Source: Dromiciops gliroides (lineage: Eukaryota > Chordata > Mammalia > Microbiotheria > Microbiotheriidae). Taken from it: DNA of 64,000 nucleotides. Positions 21,786-31,460 of this stretch are shown piece by piece. The stretch's first letter is position 1. Each line of letters begins with the position of its first letter. A program made the position numbers and the translations under genes. The notes under the pieces are model-generated. The model ran no database searches. It had not been told where the DNA came from and worked only from the letters and a program-made list of their open reading frames with translations. The stretch is from assembly GCF_019393635.1 (NCBI RefSeq), contig NC_057863.1:1566501-1630500 (forward strand), read 5' to 3'.

Positions 21786-22300
21786 ATGGAAGGGAGGCCT
21801 CAAATCCTAGGAGGAAGATTTGGGCTGGAGGTCAGAAAAGCTTCTCAAGCAAGAGCGCTGTGCCAGCTAGGAAAGGGTGCCCCTAGAGGCGGGGGGGGGG
21901 GGCCGGCTTCCATTGGCCGCCTGTGGCGCCATGCACTGAGGCTCGGGGGCAGAGACTGCTGAGGTCCTTGCCAGCTCTGAAGTCTGAGGGCTCTTCTCCT
22001 TCCACTCCACTGCCCGAGGGCCGGCTCTGATGCAGGGCCCATGATGCGGGGCAACTGTCTCCCGGGAGCTACCCCCCACAATGTATCCCTGGGGCATGCC
22101 CAGCCCCTTCTCACCTCCTCCACACTGACTCATGGTGGTCTCCATGGAGTGCCAGATTGGGGTTGGCTTTACGCCATGGGAGGAAAGGGGAAGTGAGAAT
22201 AGAAAGGACCATCTCAACAGCATCCCTAGCATCCCCAGAGAAAGAGAGTCGGCTCACCAAACTTGCCCTCCCCATCCCCTCTTTTCCTTGAATCAAAGCA
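21785..22300. other. No recognised feature
   Basis: GC-rich DNA with a G run at about 21890-21902. No gene recognised. Confidence 0.4.
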
Positions 22301-23470
22301 AGGAGCATTTGGAGCACCTGGCATGTGGCAAGCACAGGTAAGGAAAGGCAAACAAATTCCCTGGTCTCGAGAAGTTCTGAGTCTCATGGGAGAGACCATA
22401 TGCAGAGAACGAAGTAGAAACAAGCTCGAAATGGAACCAGTGGGGACTGTCTGGGCTGGGGCCAGGCACAAGCATTTAGGGGATCAGGAAAGTTCCCTGG
22501 AGAAGGAGGGCAGGAGGCAGAGGTGAGGAAGGAGAGCTGTTCAAGCCAACACAAATGCTCGCCCCCACCCCCTCATAGAGAGATGGAGGGTCCTGTTCAA
22601 GGAAAGGCTAAGAGGCTAAGTAGCTGGAGCATAGACTGCATAGAGGGGAGTATGGTGAAAGAAGACTGGACAGACAGGAAGGGCCTCAGGCCTTTCAATG
22701 GCAAACAAAGGCTTTTATATCTGACCCTCGAGGTAGTAGGGAGCCACTGGATTGTCATGACTACGGGAGTGACATGGTCAGACCTGGGCTTTATGAAGAT
22801 TAATTTAACCCTGGAGGATGGGCTGGAGTGGGCAGTGGAGAGTGGGGAAATTGAAGGCATCGAGATCAACCAGTAGTTATGAGAGAATCCAGATGCAAGG
22901 CACCAGAGTGGTGTCAGTGTCAGAGGAGAGAAGAGAGTGTGGCGGAAAAATGTTACAAAGGGAAATCGGGAGCCCTTGGCAACAGATGGGATAGATCTGG
23001 TGAGAGAGAGAGAGAGGAGTCAAGGATGCCAACTCAGGTGCCTGGGTGATGGAAAGGATGCCCTCTGCAGTAAGAGGGAAGTGAGGAAAAGGAGAAAGTG
23101 TGGGGGAAAGAGGGATGATTTTGTTTTGGGCCATGTTTAGTTTAAGATGTCAATGGGACATTCAGTTTAAGATGGCTGGAGATGGGGCAGCTAGGTGGCA
23201 CAGTGGATAGAGCATCGGCTCTGGATTCAGGAGTACCTGAGTTCAAATCCGACCTCAGACACTTAACACTAACTAGCTGTGTGACCCTGGGCAAGTCACT
23301 TAACCCCAATTGCCTCACTAAAAAAAAAAAAAAGATGGCTGGAGATGCTGTACAAATAGATCTGACAATCTCCTTTGTCCAGGTGCTGATTGAATTCATG
23401 GGAACACATTAAATGATCAAGTAAATGTATAAAGGGAGAAGAAAAGAGGACAAGGACAGAGCTCCAGAAC
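22300..23470 (-). repeat. L2 LINE, reverse, long copy split by a SINE
   Basis: Reversed L2 in order: GGAGCACCTGGCATGTGGCA, GTAGTAGGGAGCCACTGGAT, GAGTGACATGGTCAGACCTG, AGAGAGAGAGGAGTCAAGGA, CTGGGTGATGGAAAGGATG, TGGGCCATGTTTAGTTTAAG, AATGGGACATTCAGTTTAAG. The reverse complement of this part encodes the L2 reverse-transcriptase C-terminus (LN.SKTE-like). SINE nested at 23184-23331. Confidence 0.85.
23184..23331 (+). repeat. CORE-SINE (WSINE1-like), full length
   Basis: Head GGGGCAGCTAGGTGGCACAG to a poly-A tail, flanked by a perfect 15-base duplication AAGATGGCTGGAGAT (23169-23183 and 23332-23346). Confidence 0.96.
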
Positions 23471-23559
23471 CACAAAGCAGACACTCACTGTGTGGCCTGT
23501 TCCCAGCACCTCTCTCCACCCAGGACTCACACCAAGTCCAGCAGGCTTTCCCTAAGAAT

Positions 23560-24529
23560 GGCTTCTTAATCTCTGAGTTTTCCTCTGAGGTCCAGTTTGC
23601 CAACTACTTACTGGACATTTCCAACCAAATGCCCAATACTTATCTTAAACTCAACCTATCCAAAATAGACCTCTTTTCTTCTTGCCCCAAACCCTAGGGA
23701 ATGGTTAATGATCGGCTCTCTGGGAAAATAAAAATATGCCTGAAACACTTTCAAGTTTAATCTTTATTATTACCATTTTGTCCATCACTTCCTTAAGTCC
23801 AGAAAAATCAACAAAACAGTAAGTCAAGTCCCAAGTTGTAGAATTTCTCAATCTCCGAGGTGTAAATGCTCATAATGAAAATTTAACAACCAGCCCTCCC
23901 ATGACTGTATGAATTGGCTCCAGCACATTCCTTCCCTGTCTTCTTCCTAACTTCCCTATTACTGTCAAGGACACTGTTATCCTCCCACTCCCCGGCACCC
24001 AACCTAAATGTCCTCTTTGATTCTTCCCCCTCACACACTATGGCTTCTGCACACCAAATTGAGCCATTTCTGCCTCCAGAGCACCTCTCATAAATGTTCC
24101 TTTCTCTCTGGTCACACAGTCCCGGCCCTAGTTCAGGCTCCCCTCACTTTACTCCTCTGCTATTATAAAAGCCTCTTAGTCTCTTCCCACCCCAGTTTGT
24201 CCTCCATAGAGATTCCAAAGGGATTCCCTAAAGGACAGGTCTCACCAGGTCACTCGGCTACCCAATAAACTCCAGTGGCCTCTTAAGACGAACATCCTCA
24301 GTTTCCCTCACCAGCCTGATCACACATTCCTCTCCTTCACATCCTCTGTAGTCCAGCCAAGCTGGCTTCATCTTCCTCCTTCACAGCATTCTTTCCACTG
24401 GGGTGCCCTTACTCCTCCCCTCCTATCTTCAGTCCCTCCTATCTTTCATAGTTCAACCTTTTCCCAGATCCTACCAGATTCCACCAGACTCTCAAGCTCT
24501 CCTTCCCAGACTTGTCTGTAAATACAAAT

Positions 24530-24572
<43 letters not shown>

Positions 24573-24715
24573 AAGATCAATGTACTCCCTCTGCTGATAC
24601 AGTGGAACCTGCTTAAGGACAGGGACCATATTACCTTTGCATTTTTCCCCTAGTACTTTGCACAACACCTTGGCATATAGTAGTGACTTAATGAATGCTT
24701 CTTTGAGTGATTACA
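23560..24715 (+). repeat. L2 LINE, forward, long copy
   Basis: Begins in the coding part (CTTACTGGACATTTCC; frame LNLSKIDLFSSCPKP) and runs through CTCACCAGGTCACTCGGCTA, AATAAACTCCAGTGGCCTCT to the tail GCATATAGTAGTGACTTAAT. A (CA)n tract interrupts it at 24534-24569. This copy lies next to, and opposite in direction to, the reversed L2 at 22300-23470. Confidence 0.85.
24534..24569. repeat. (CA)n microsatellite, about 17 units
   Basis: Nearly pure CA repeat inside the L2 copy. Confidence 0.95.
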
Positions 24716-24887
24716 ACAGACCTGTTAAGTGATCATCCAGACTTTGCTTAAAGGCCTCTCATAGTAAGGAGAATGCACCCCCAGTACCTGAGGCAGCCAT
24801 TCTGCTCTGGGACAGGGGGTGGGGGTGGGTCTTACCACCATCAAGCCTACATTGATCTCTGTTCGACTTCTACCCCCTGAATGACTT

Positions 24888-25031
24888 TTTTTTTTTGCAG
24901 GGCAATGAGGGTTAAGTGACTTGCCCAGGGTCACACAGCTAGTAAGTGTCAAGTGTCTGAGGCCAGATTTGAACTCAGGAACTCCTGAATCCAGGGCCGG
25001 TGCTTTATCCACTGCACCATCTAGCTGCCCC
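24888..25031 (-). repeat. CORE-SINE (WSINE1-like), reverse
   Basis: From GCAGGGCAATGAGGGTTAAG to ACCATCTAGCTGCCCC, with duplicated flank AATGACTTTTT (about 24880 and 25037). Confidence 0.93.
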
Positions 25032-25039
25032 CCCCAATG

Positions 25040-25405
25040 ACTTTTTAAGCATTGTGAGTACATGTAAAAAGCATTTATGAAGCACTTACTATATGCTTAT
25101 TACTGTACTAGCAGGGACAGTGGAGCACAAGAGAAGCACCGAGCCCTTTAGGGTCAGGAAAAGTCAAGTCTTAGCCTGGCCTTAGCCATTTCCTAGCTTC
25201 ATGACCCTGGCCGAGGCACGCACTTGGCTTTTCTCAGCCTCAGTCTCCTCGTCTATAAGATGGGGATCTCTTGTTTGTATCAGTCACGTCAGTCAACAAG
25301 CATTGGTTTTAAGTTCAGAACTCCTCTACAGCAAGTCTCCAGCAGGTGGCGTCATTCCAATCGTTACACTACCCTCAGGGAGCTTCCAGTCCCAAGAGGG
25401 GAGGC
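25040..25405. repeat. L2 tail (reverse), MIR (forward), L2 piece (reverse)
   Basis: AGCATTTATGAAGCACTTAC is a reversed L2 end. CATTTCCTAGCTTCATGACC, CAGTCTCCTCGTCTATAAGA at 25130-25275 is MIR. AGTCAACAAGCATTGGTTTT and CAGGGAGCTTCCAG follow as a reversed L2. Confidence 0.6.
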
Positions 25406-25429
25406 AAGGCTGACAAGTCTAGTCCTCTT

Positions 25430-25830
25430 TTTGCTCTGGAACTTTGGCTAGGAAGGAGGATGACAGCTTAAGGGGATTGAAGGGTTTGCTTGTTTGTTCC
25501 TAAGGGTGAAGATTCCAGCTATTTGAAGGCGCGGGGAAAGGGTCCAGCGGAGAGGGAGAGACTGAAGGTTAGCTAGGGCTAGGATGCGGGAGGGGAGGGG
25601 ATGGAGGGCACTGGTGGAGGGCGTGGCCTTGGCCGGAAAGGGCCTTCACTGACAGACCCTGGGAGAGAAGGGGCGGAGCAGCGACGTCACTGTGGAGGAT
25701 GAGGAAGAGAATAGAAGAAGAGGGAATTCCTGTGGATGGTGTCCGTTTTCTCACCTGACAGAGAGGAGGGTGGAGCAGGCTGGGAGGGAAGGGAAAGTTT
25801 GGAATAACTTCTGTGGGGGGCAAGAATCAG
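25430..25830. other. GC-rich unassigned block
   Basis: GGAG-rich DNA with several CpGs. Phrases such as GAGAGACTGAAGGTTAGCTA suggest an old repeat, possibly related to 26055-26720. No gene recognised. Confidence 0.35.
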
Positions 25831-25831
25831 T

Positions 25832-26055
25832 TGTTGCTGTTCATTTGTTTCGGTTGTGTCCTAGTCTTCATGACCCTGTTTGGGATTTTCCTGGCAGAGA
25901 TACTGCAATCGTTTGCCATGTCCTCCCACTCATTTGACACATGAGGAAAATGAGGCAAACAGGGTGAAGTGGCCTGTCTAGGGTCACGCAGCTAGTGTCG
26001 GAAGTCAGATTTGAACTCGCTTTCTGACTCCAGTTGTGACTGCACCACCCACCGA
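25832..26055 (-). repeat. MAR1-like CORE-SINE, reverse
   Basis: TTCATTTGTTTCGGTTGTGT, TTTTCCTGGCAGAGATACTG, ATGAGGAAAATGAGGCAAAC and GGGTCACGCAGCTAGTGTCG in order. Confidence 0.85.
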
Positions 26056-26493
26056 CCAATTAGAGGAATTAATTAGGGAGGAATAAAAGGGTTACCTTGC
26101 TGCAATGAGAGTCCAGTTGAAGTCGGATGACAAGAATTTATAATTTACCCAGTCAGCATGGCTGCGTGACGGATCCATTCAGCAGCTGGTGAGTAGGAGA
26201 AGAGGGGGTGGAGGATGGGATAATACAGGCCAGGTTTGGTAAGAGGAGAGCGGCAGTGGGACAAGGTGGGCGTTGGGGCTTGAGGAAGGGCTAGAGAAGC
26301 TCCTGAGGAGTGGAGGGATTCGAAGGCTCTCCGAGGGTGCGGAACAGGTGGAGGAGGGAGGAGTCAGGAGCGGAGTGATATCAGGGCCATGGCTAGTGGG
26401 GCTGACTGCTCTGTCGGAAAGTGGAAGGAAGGAAAGAGTTGGGGAGAAAACAAAGGGGTGTGAGATGGGGAGAAGGAAGAAGAGGGAGCTCTC

Positions 26494-26543
<50 letters not shown>

Positions 26544-26830
26544 TCTTGGTGTTGGAGGCGAGAAGGGACAGGCTGGAAGAGCAGACTTGGTGAGTGGGTC
26601 CGGGACTCGATTAGGAAGGACTAGAAGCATCGCCTTGCTGCAGTGAGGGCCCGCTGAGATCGGTCGGCATAATCTTTGTAGTGGACGCATCAGCCCGTCC
26701 CAGTCGTTTTCTCCAGTCTCTCTTCGTTCTGTGCGCTCGCTCGCGCGCGCTCTCTCTCTCTCTCTGTCTTTGCCGCCACCTTCCCTGTGGCTCCACCCAC
26801 GCCACAATCATCCAGGTACGGAACCTCAGA
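26056..26830. repeat. Unclassified duplicated segment with (TG)n and CpG-rich end
   Basis: The phrase CTTGCTGCAATGAGAGTCCA at about 26096 recurs diverged as CTTGCTGCAGTGAGGGCCCG at about 26633, each followed by a (C/A)AG..CAG-rich stretch of similar layout. Between them is a (TG)n of about 23 units (26496-26541). A CTCGCTCGCGCGCGCTCTC run lies at about 26735. No family recognised. Confidence 0.4.
26496..26541. repeat. (TG)n microsatellite, about 23 units
   Basis: Pure TG repeat on the plus strand. The reverse-strand histidine/threonine-rich frame is its artefact. Confidence 0.96.
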
Positions 26831-26839
26831 ATCATGCCC

Positions 26840-27070
26840 TCCCTAACCTAAAGTCCAGCTCAGCTGCCACTTCCTACAGGAAGCCCTCTCTGATCTCCCC
26901 TTCCCTTAAGGGGGTTCCCTCTTCGTTTTCTATTATTCCTTTGTACTTTTATTTTTCTGTCTGTGTGGGTGTCTCTCCCAGGAAAACAAACACCTTAAGA
27001 GCTGGTACTGGTTTTTTGTATTTCTAGGCCCAACACCAAGTTTTGCCTAGAGCAGGTGCTCGGTGAGAGT
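26840..27070 (+). repeat. L2 LINE 3' end
   Basis: AAGTCCAGCTCAGCTGCCAC, GAAGCCCTCTCTGATCTCCC, AACACCTTAAGAGCTGGTAC and GAGCAGGTGCTCGGTGAG follow the L2 3' order. Confidence 0.75.
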
Positions 27071-27089
27071 TGGTTGATCTGAGCTTAAT

Positions 27090-27245
27090 TGAATCCCAAA
27101 GCTTTTCCCCAAGGGGAGAGGCTGCCTCGGAAGGGAGCTCTCTGTCCCTGGAGGGCAACAAACACTGGCATGTTTTGGAGGGGATGTTGGTCCAGATAAA
27201 AGTGAGACCCTGGCAGCTCCAAGCTTCTATGATTCTGCCCTTCTG
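27090..27245 (+). repeat. CR1/L3 LINE extreme 3' end
   Basis: GAGAGGCTGCCTCGGAAGG, TGGAGGGCAACAAACACTGG, GGCAGCTCCAAGCTTCTATG and ATTCTGCC match the CR1/L3 terminal block that ends in ATTCTATG-type repeats. Confidence 0.6.
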
Positions 27246-27785
27246 CCTTCTCTCGAAGGCTCCAAGTCCTATTGATTGGATGTCCACAATAATTGTAATT
27301 ATTACATGCTGGAGGACAGAACCCTAATCCAAAAGATGCCTGACAGGCTGGATCGTTGGGTCTGATGTGATCAGATGAAGTAGAGCGAGAGGTGGGAGGG
27401 AGGGAGAGAGAAGAGAGAGAGGGGAGGGAGGGAGTCAGGGGAAAAGGGAGAAAACACCAATGAACTCAGTGGGGGTGAGGGACTAAGAGCTGGGGACAGC
27501 TGCCTCACAGACCAGGGGTGAATTAGAGTGTCCTTTCTGGTGCAGGAGAGCAGGAGCAGTGGGGGCTGACACTGTAGGTTTAGGCTTTGTGCTAGCAAAG
27601 AGCTGCCCAATTTGGAAAGGTTTCTCCAGGCAGGTGGTGAGCCCCCCAATTCAGGGCTCCAATCAGAGGCTGAGTGGCCACATGGAAGGAGCCAGAAAGG
27701 CTGACCAAGTGGCCATGTGGGACAGAAAACCTCTGTGGTCCCTTCATAGTGTGACGTTTGGTTCCATCTTTTTTTTAACACAGTT
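27245..27785. other. No recognised feature
   Basis: Single-copy-looking DNA including a purine-rich stretch (GGGAGGGAGAGAG) at 27395-27435. Confidence 0.4.
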
Positions 27786-27935
27786 TCAGAAATAACCTTG
27801 CCAATCTCTGACTATGTCACGCTCCTGCTCAAGGATCTTCAGGGGCTCCCTATTGTTTAATGACTAAACTGCATATTCCTTAGCCTGACATGGAAGAGCC
27901 TCCGGCCTGGCTCCGGCCAAGCTTTTGGCCCCATC
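27786..27935 (+). repeat. L2 LINE fragment
   Basis: TATGTCACGCTCCTGCTCAA, CTTCAGGGGCTCCCTATTG and ATGGAAGAGCCTCCGGCCTG follow the L2 3' region. Confidence 0.65.
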
Positions 27936-28560
27936 TAATTCCCCTCCCCTGGTGCCAGAAGTCCCAGCATGTCTCCTCCTTTGTCTCCTGTCTCCATTGC
28001 TGGCCGTCTGTTCCTTGTCTGGGGATTCCTGGGACAGATTGTGCCCCAGGCCAGTGCCAGGGCCTGTCTGCCCCCCTCGGCGCAGACCCCAAGTTTTGGG
28101 GATGAGCAGGTGCCACCTAATAGCATAGCCAGGACTGGGCACCTTTTACACCCGCCCATCCTGCCTGGTGTCTGCCTAGCTCCTGCCCATCAGTGTCGGT
28201 GGTTCCAGGATGCTGAAGCCTCATTCCCTCTGGTCTGCAGACACTCCTCATCCTGCCTGGCTGCTCCTTGTCTTCTCTACCCTCACCTGGGAGGTGCTCC
28301 AATGGGCCTGTGGCATCATCGAGGTGGGCACGGCTTCCACAGCCCATCCTGCTTGACCAGAAGGCAGCCACAGGGGCCCAGAACTCACAGTCTCCCTCAT
28401 CTTCTGCCAATGTAGTGAGGCTGCCAATGGAGCATTTCCAACCCGGGGCCCTTAGGAATCACCTTTCCCAATCGACAGGACTAAGGCCAAAGGATCAGAA
28501 GTGAAGTGCCCAATACCCTACAGCAAGGCACAGGATCCTGGGAAAGCAAGTCTCTCACCT
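27935..28560. other. No recognised feature
   Basis: GC-rich DNA. Frames of up to 148 codons overlap on both strands and none shows a known domain. Confidence 0.4.
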
Positions 28561-28701
28561 CAGAATTAAAGGCAGGTCTGACCCCCTCACTCCTCACTCC
28601 ATAACCTTCAGGGGCTCCCTATCACCTCCAAGATCTAATGCAAAACTCTGCTCAGTATTCAGAGCCCTTTGTACCTTGCCCTTCCCCCATGTTCTGTCTT
28701 T

Positions 28702-28843
28702 TGGGGGGGGGGGCAATGAGGGTTAAGTGACTTGCCCAGGGTCACAAAGCCAGTAAGTGTCAAGTGTCTGAAGCCGAATTTTAACTCAGGTCCTCCTGAA
28801 TCCATGGCCTATGCTTTAGACACTGTGCCACCTAGCTGCCCCC
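28702..28843 (-). repeat. CORE-SINE (WSINE1-like), reverse
   Basis: Begins with a G run then GGCAATGAGGGTTAAGTGAC and ends GCCACCTAGCTGCCCC. More diverged than its neighbours (AAGCCGAATTTTAACTCAGG). Confidence 0.9.
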
Positions 28844-28937
28844 CACCCTGTTCTATCTTCTTACACCTCCCTCCCTATTCCATCCTCTTGGAACCTGAGA
28901 CATTAGCTCCTGGCTCTTCTATGAAAAAGACCCTCCA

Positions 28938-29089
28938 AGGGGCAGTTAGGTGGCACAGTGGATAAAGCACCAGCCCTAGATTCAGGAGGACCTGAGTTCA
29001 AATCTGGCCTCAGACACTTGACACTTACTAGCTGTGTGACCTTGGGCAAGTCACTTAACCCTCATTGCCCCACCAAAAAAAAAAAAAAG
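28938..29089 (+). repeat. CORE-SINE (WSINE1-like), full length
   Basis: GGGGCAGTTAGGTGGCACAG to a 14-base A tail, with CCCTCCA duplicated at both edges. It lies 94 bases from the reverse copy just upstream, forming an inverted pair. Confidence 0.94.
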
Positions 29090-29360
29090 CCCTCCATCTC
29101 AGCTCCAGACACTCTCTCTGGCTGTGCCCCAGAGCTGGACTGCTCTCTTCCTCTGCTCTGACCACTGACTTCCCTAGCTTCCTTCAAGTCCCAGATAAAA
29201 CTTCACTTTCTATAAGGAGTCTTGCCTGATCCCCCTTAATGCCAGTACCATTCTTCCTCAGGTGATTCTCTCCAGTTTATCCTGTATATGTCTCCCCCAT
29301 TAGATTGTGAGCTCCTCGAGGGCAGGAATTGTCTTGCTTTGTTTCTCAAGTGCCAGCATA

Positions 29361-29525
29361 GGGGCCACTAGGGGGTGCTATAGTGGATAGAGCACCGGCC
29401 CTGGAGTCAGGAGGACCTGAGTTCAAATTTGACCTCAGACACTTGACACTTTCTAGCTGTGTGACCCTGGGCAAGTCACTTAACCCCAATTGCCTCACAA
29501 AAACCCCTCAAAACAACAAAAAACC
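29361..29525 (+). repeat. CORE-SINE (WSINE1-like), diverged head and tail
   Basis: GGGGCCACTAGGGGGTGCTA to CCTCAAAACAACAAAAAACC. The core GTGTGACCCTGGGCAAGTCA is intact. Confidence 0.9.
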
Positions 29526-29699
29526 AAGTACCCAGCACATAATAGTCACTTAGTAAATATTCACTGACTCACACCATGGTCCTCTTATTCCCTGTTTGGC
29601 CCTGGAGGGAGGGAGAGAAGATATAAAATGGGGTTAGGGTTTAAAGGCTGGTCCCTTGAACCCAGGCTGGCTGCTGGTCCCAGGCAAAGCTCCTGGTTT

Positions 29700-29845
29700 C
29701 CTGGCTTCATTTCACATTGCTCCCTCTGAGCTCCAGCCATGCTGGGGTGCTGGTGGTCCCCCAATTTCCATCCTATCAGCCACCTCTGTGCATTTGCCCA
29801 AGTTGTGCCCCATTCCAGAACTGCATTCCCTCTTCTCTGCCTTTC
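29700..29845 (+). repeat. L2 LINE fragment
   Basis: CCATGCTGGGGTGCTGGTGG, CCACCTCTGTGCATTTGCCC and TCCAGAACTGCATTCCCTCT echo the L2 3' part. Confidence 0.55.
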
Positions 29846-29884
29846 AATCAGTCGATTGAAAGACTCATTAAGAGTTTGCTATGT

Positions 29885-30547
29885 AACTGATCCAACCATT
29901 CTGGAGAGCAATTTGGAATTATGCCCAAAGGGCTATAAAGCTGTGCATACCCTTTGACTCAGCAATACCACTGTTGGGTCTTTTTCCCAAGGAGATCATA
30001 GAAAAGGGAAAAGGACCCACACGTACAAAAACATTTATAGCTGCTCTTTTTGTGGTGGCAAGGAATTGGAAAATGAGGGGTTGCCCATCAATTGGGGAAT
30101 GGCTGAACAAGTTGTGGTATATGAATGTAATGGAATTCTATCGTGCTGCGAGAAACGATGAGCAGGAGAAGTTCAGAGAAACCTGGAAGGACTTGCATGA
30201 ACTGATGATGAGTGAAATGAGCAGAACCAGAAGAACATTATACACAGTATCATCAACATTATGTGATCAACTGTGATAGACTGGATTCTTCTCATCAATC
30301 CAATGGTACAAGAGAGTTCCAGGGGACTCATGATGGAAAAGGCTCTCCAAATCCAGAAAAAAAAGAACTGTGGAATATGGATGCTGATTGCACCATACTA
30401 TTTCTTTTGGTTTTGGTGCTGTTGGTTTTCTATTTTGAGGTTTTTCCTTATTGCTCTGATCCTTCTCCTATGGCATGACTGATACAGAAATATGTTTAAT
30501 GTTGTTATGTATATGTATATATATGTATATATGTGTGTGTATATATA

Positions 30548-30615
<68 letters not shown>

Positions 30616-30750
30616 GCCTATATCGGATTGCCTGCTATCTGGGGGAGGGGGGAGGGAGAAAAATTTGAAATTGGAAATCTTATGTAAACAAATGCTGAAA
30701 GCTATCTCTACATGTAACTGGAAAATAATAAAATACTTTTATTTTTTTAA
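29885..30750 (+). repeat. L1 LINE 3' end, 5'-truncated
   Basis: CATTCTGGAGAGCAATTTGG, CTCAGCAATACCACTGTTGG, CCATCAATTGGGGAATGGCT, GTGAAATGAGCAGAACCAGA, the TATATG-rich 3' UTR and AATAAAATACTTTTA. It has a target duplication (AAGAGTTTGCTATGT at 29870-29884, AAGAGTCTGCTATGT at 30754-30768). Frames inside it are UTR or eroded. A (TG)n/(TA)n microsatellite lies at 30508-30612. Confidence 0.9.
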
Positions 30751-30768
30751 AAAAAGAGTCTGCTATGT

Positions 30769-30917
30769 AGGGGCAGCTAGGTGATGCAGTGGATAGAGCA
30801 CCAGCCCTGGATTCAGGAGGACCTGAGTTCAAATTTGGCCTTAGACCCTTGACACTTACTGGCTGTGTGACCCTAGGCAAGTCACTTAACCCCAATTGCC
30901 TCACCAAAAAAAAAAAT
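30769..30917 (+). repeat. CORE-SINE (WSINE1-like), full length
   Basis: AGGGGCAGCTAGGTGATGCA to an A tail, flanked by GTCTGCTATGT (30758-30768 and 30918-30928). It was inserted into the 3' target duplication of the L1 just upstream. Confidence 0.95.
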
Positions 30918-31079
30918 GTCTGCTATGTGCCAGGCATGGTGTTGAGCTGGAGATAAGAAAGTCTTCTCATCAAAAATAGAGGTTGCCCTCACAGAACTTG
31001 TGGTTTAACAGGAGAGACAACATGGAAGAAGGGAGGCATTCATGAGATGAAACAACCAGGGGGCATACTGCATAGATAG

Positions 31080-31285
31080 CTCACTTCAGTCTGACTCTTA
31101 CTAGCTCTGTGATCCTGGGCAAGTTACTTAACCCTTTTCTTGCCTCCATTTCCCCGTCTATAAAAAGGGGATAATTTCAGCCCTTACCTTCCAAGGGTGT
31201 TGTCAGGATAAAAGGAGATAACATTTGAAAGGCATTTTGTAAACCTAAAAATGCTAGCTATTATTATTACTGCGATTATCATTAC
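31080..31285 (+). repeat. MIR-type SINE
   Basis: ACTAGCTCTGTGATCCTGGG, TTTCCCCGTCTATAAAAAGG, TTGTCAGGATAAAAGGAG and ATGCTAGCTATTATTATTAC in forward MIR order. Confidence 0.88.
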
Positions 31286-31289
31286 TAAG

Positions 31290-31460
31290 ATGGAGTAGAT
31301 GGAAGGTAATGTCAGGGGAAGGCTCCAACAGCTGAGAGGACCAGGGGAAAGCCTCTTGTAGAAGTTGGGCTTTGATCAGAGCCTTTAAGGAAATCTTGGC
31401 AGTGAAGAGGGAGAGGAGAGGGGTTGGGCACCCATCATACCCTGCCCCTAACAGACACCT
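31290..31460 (-). repeat. L2 LINE fragment, reverse
   Basis: GAAGTTGGGCTTTGATCAGA and CAGGGGAAGGCTCCAACAGC fit reversed L2, weakly. Confidence 0.4.

Larger units (their letters stand above)
28570..29575 (+). repeat. L2 LINE 3' part, split by three SINEs
   Basis: L2 pieces in order: CTTCAGGGGCTCCCTATCAC, TATTCAGAGCCCTTTGTACC, then TTCCTTCAAGTCCCAGATAA, TTAGATTGTGAGCTCCTCGA, GGGCAGGAATTGTC, and the tail GTACCCAGCACATAATAGTC. Three SINEs interrupt it (28702-28843, 28938-29089, 29361-29525). Confidence 0.88.
29848..31035 (-). repeat. L2 tail, reverse, split by an L1 and a SINE
   Basis: AATCAGTCGATTGAAAGACT..AAGAGTTTGCTATGT before the insertions and GTCTGCTATGTGCCAGGCAT, AGAACTTGTGGTTTAACAGG after them make one reversed L2 3' end. 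Confidence 0.8.
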
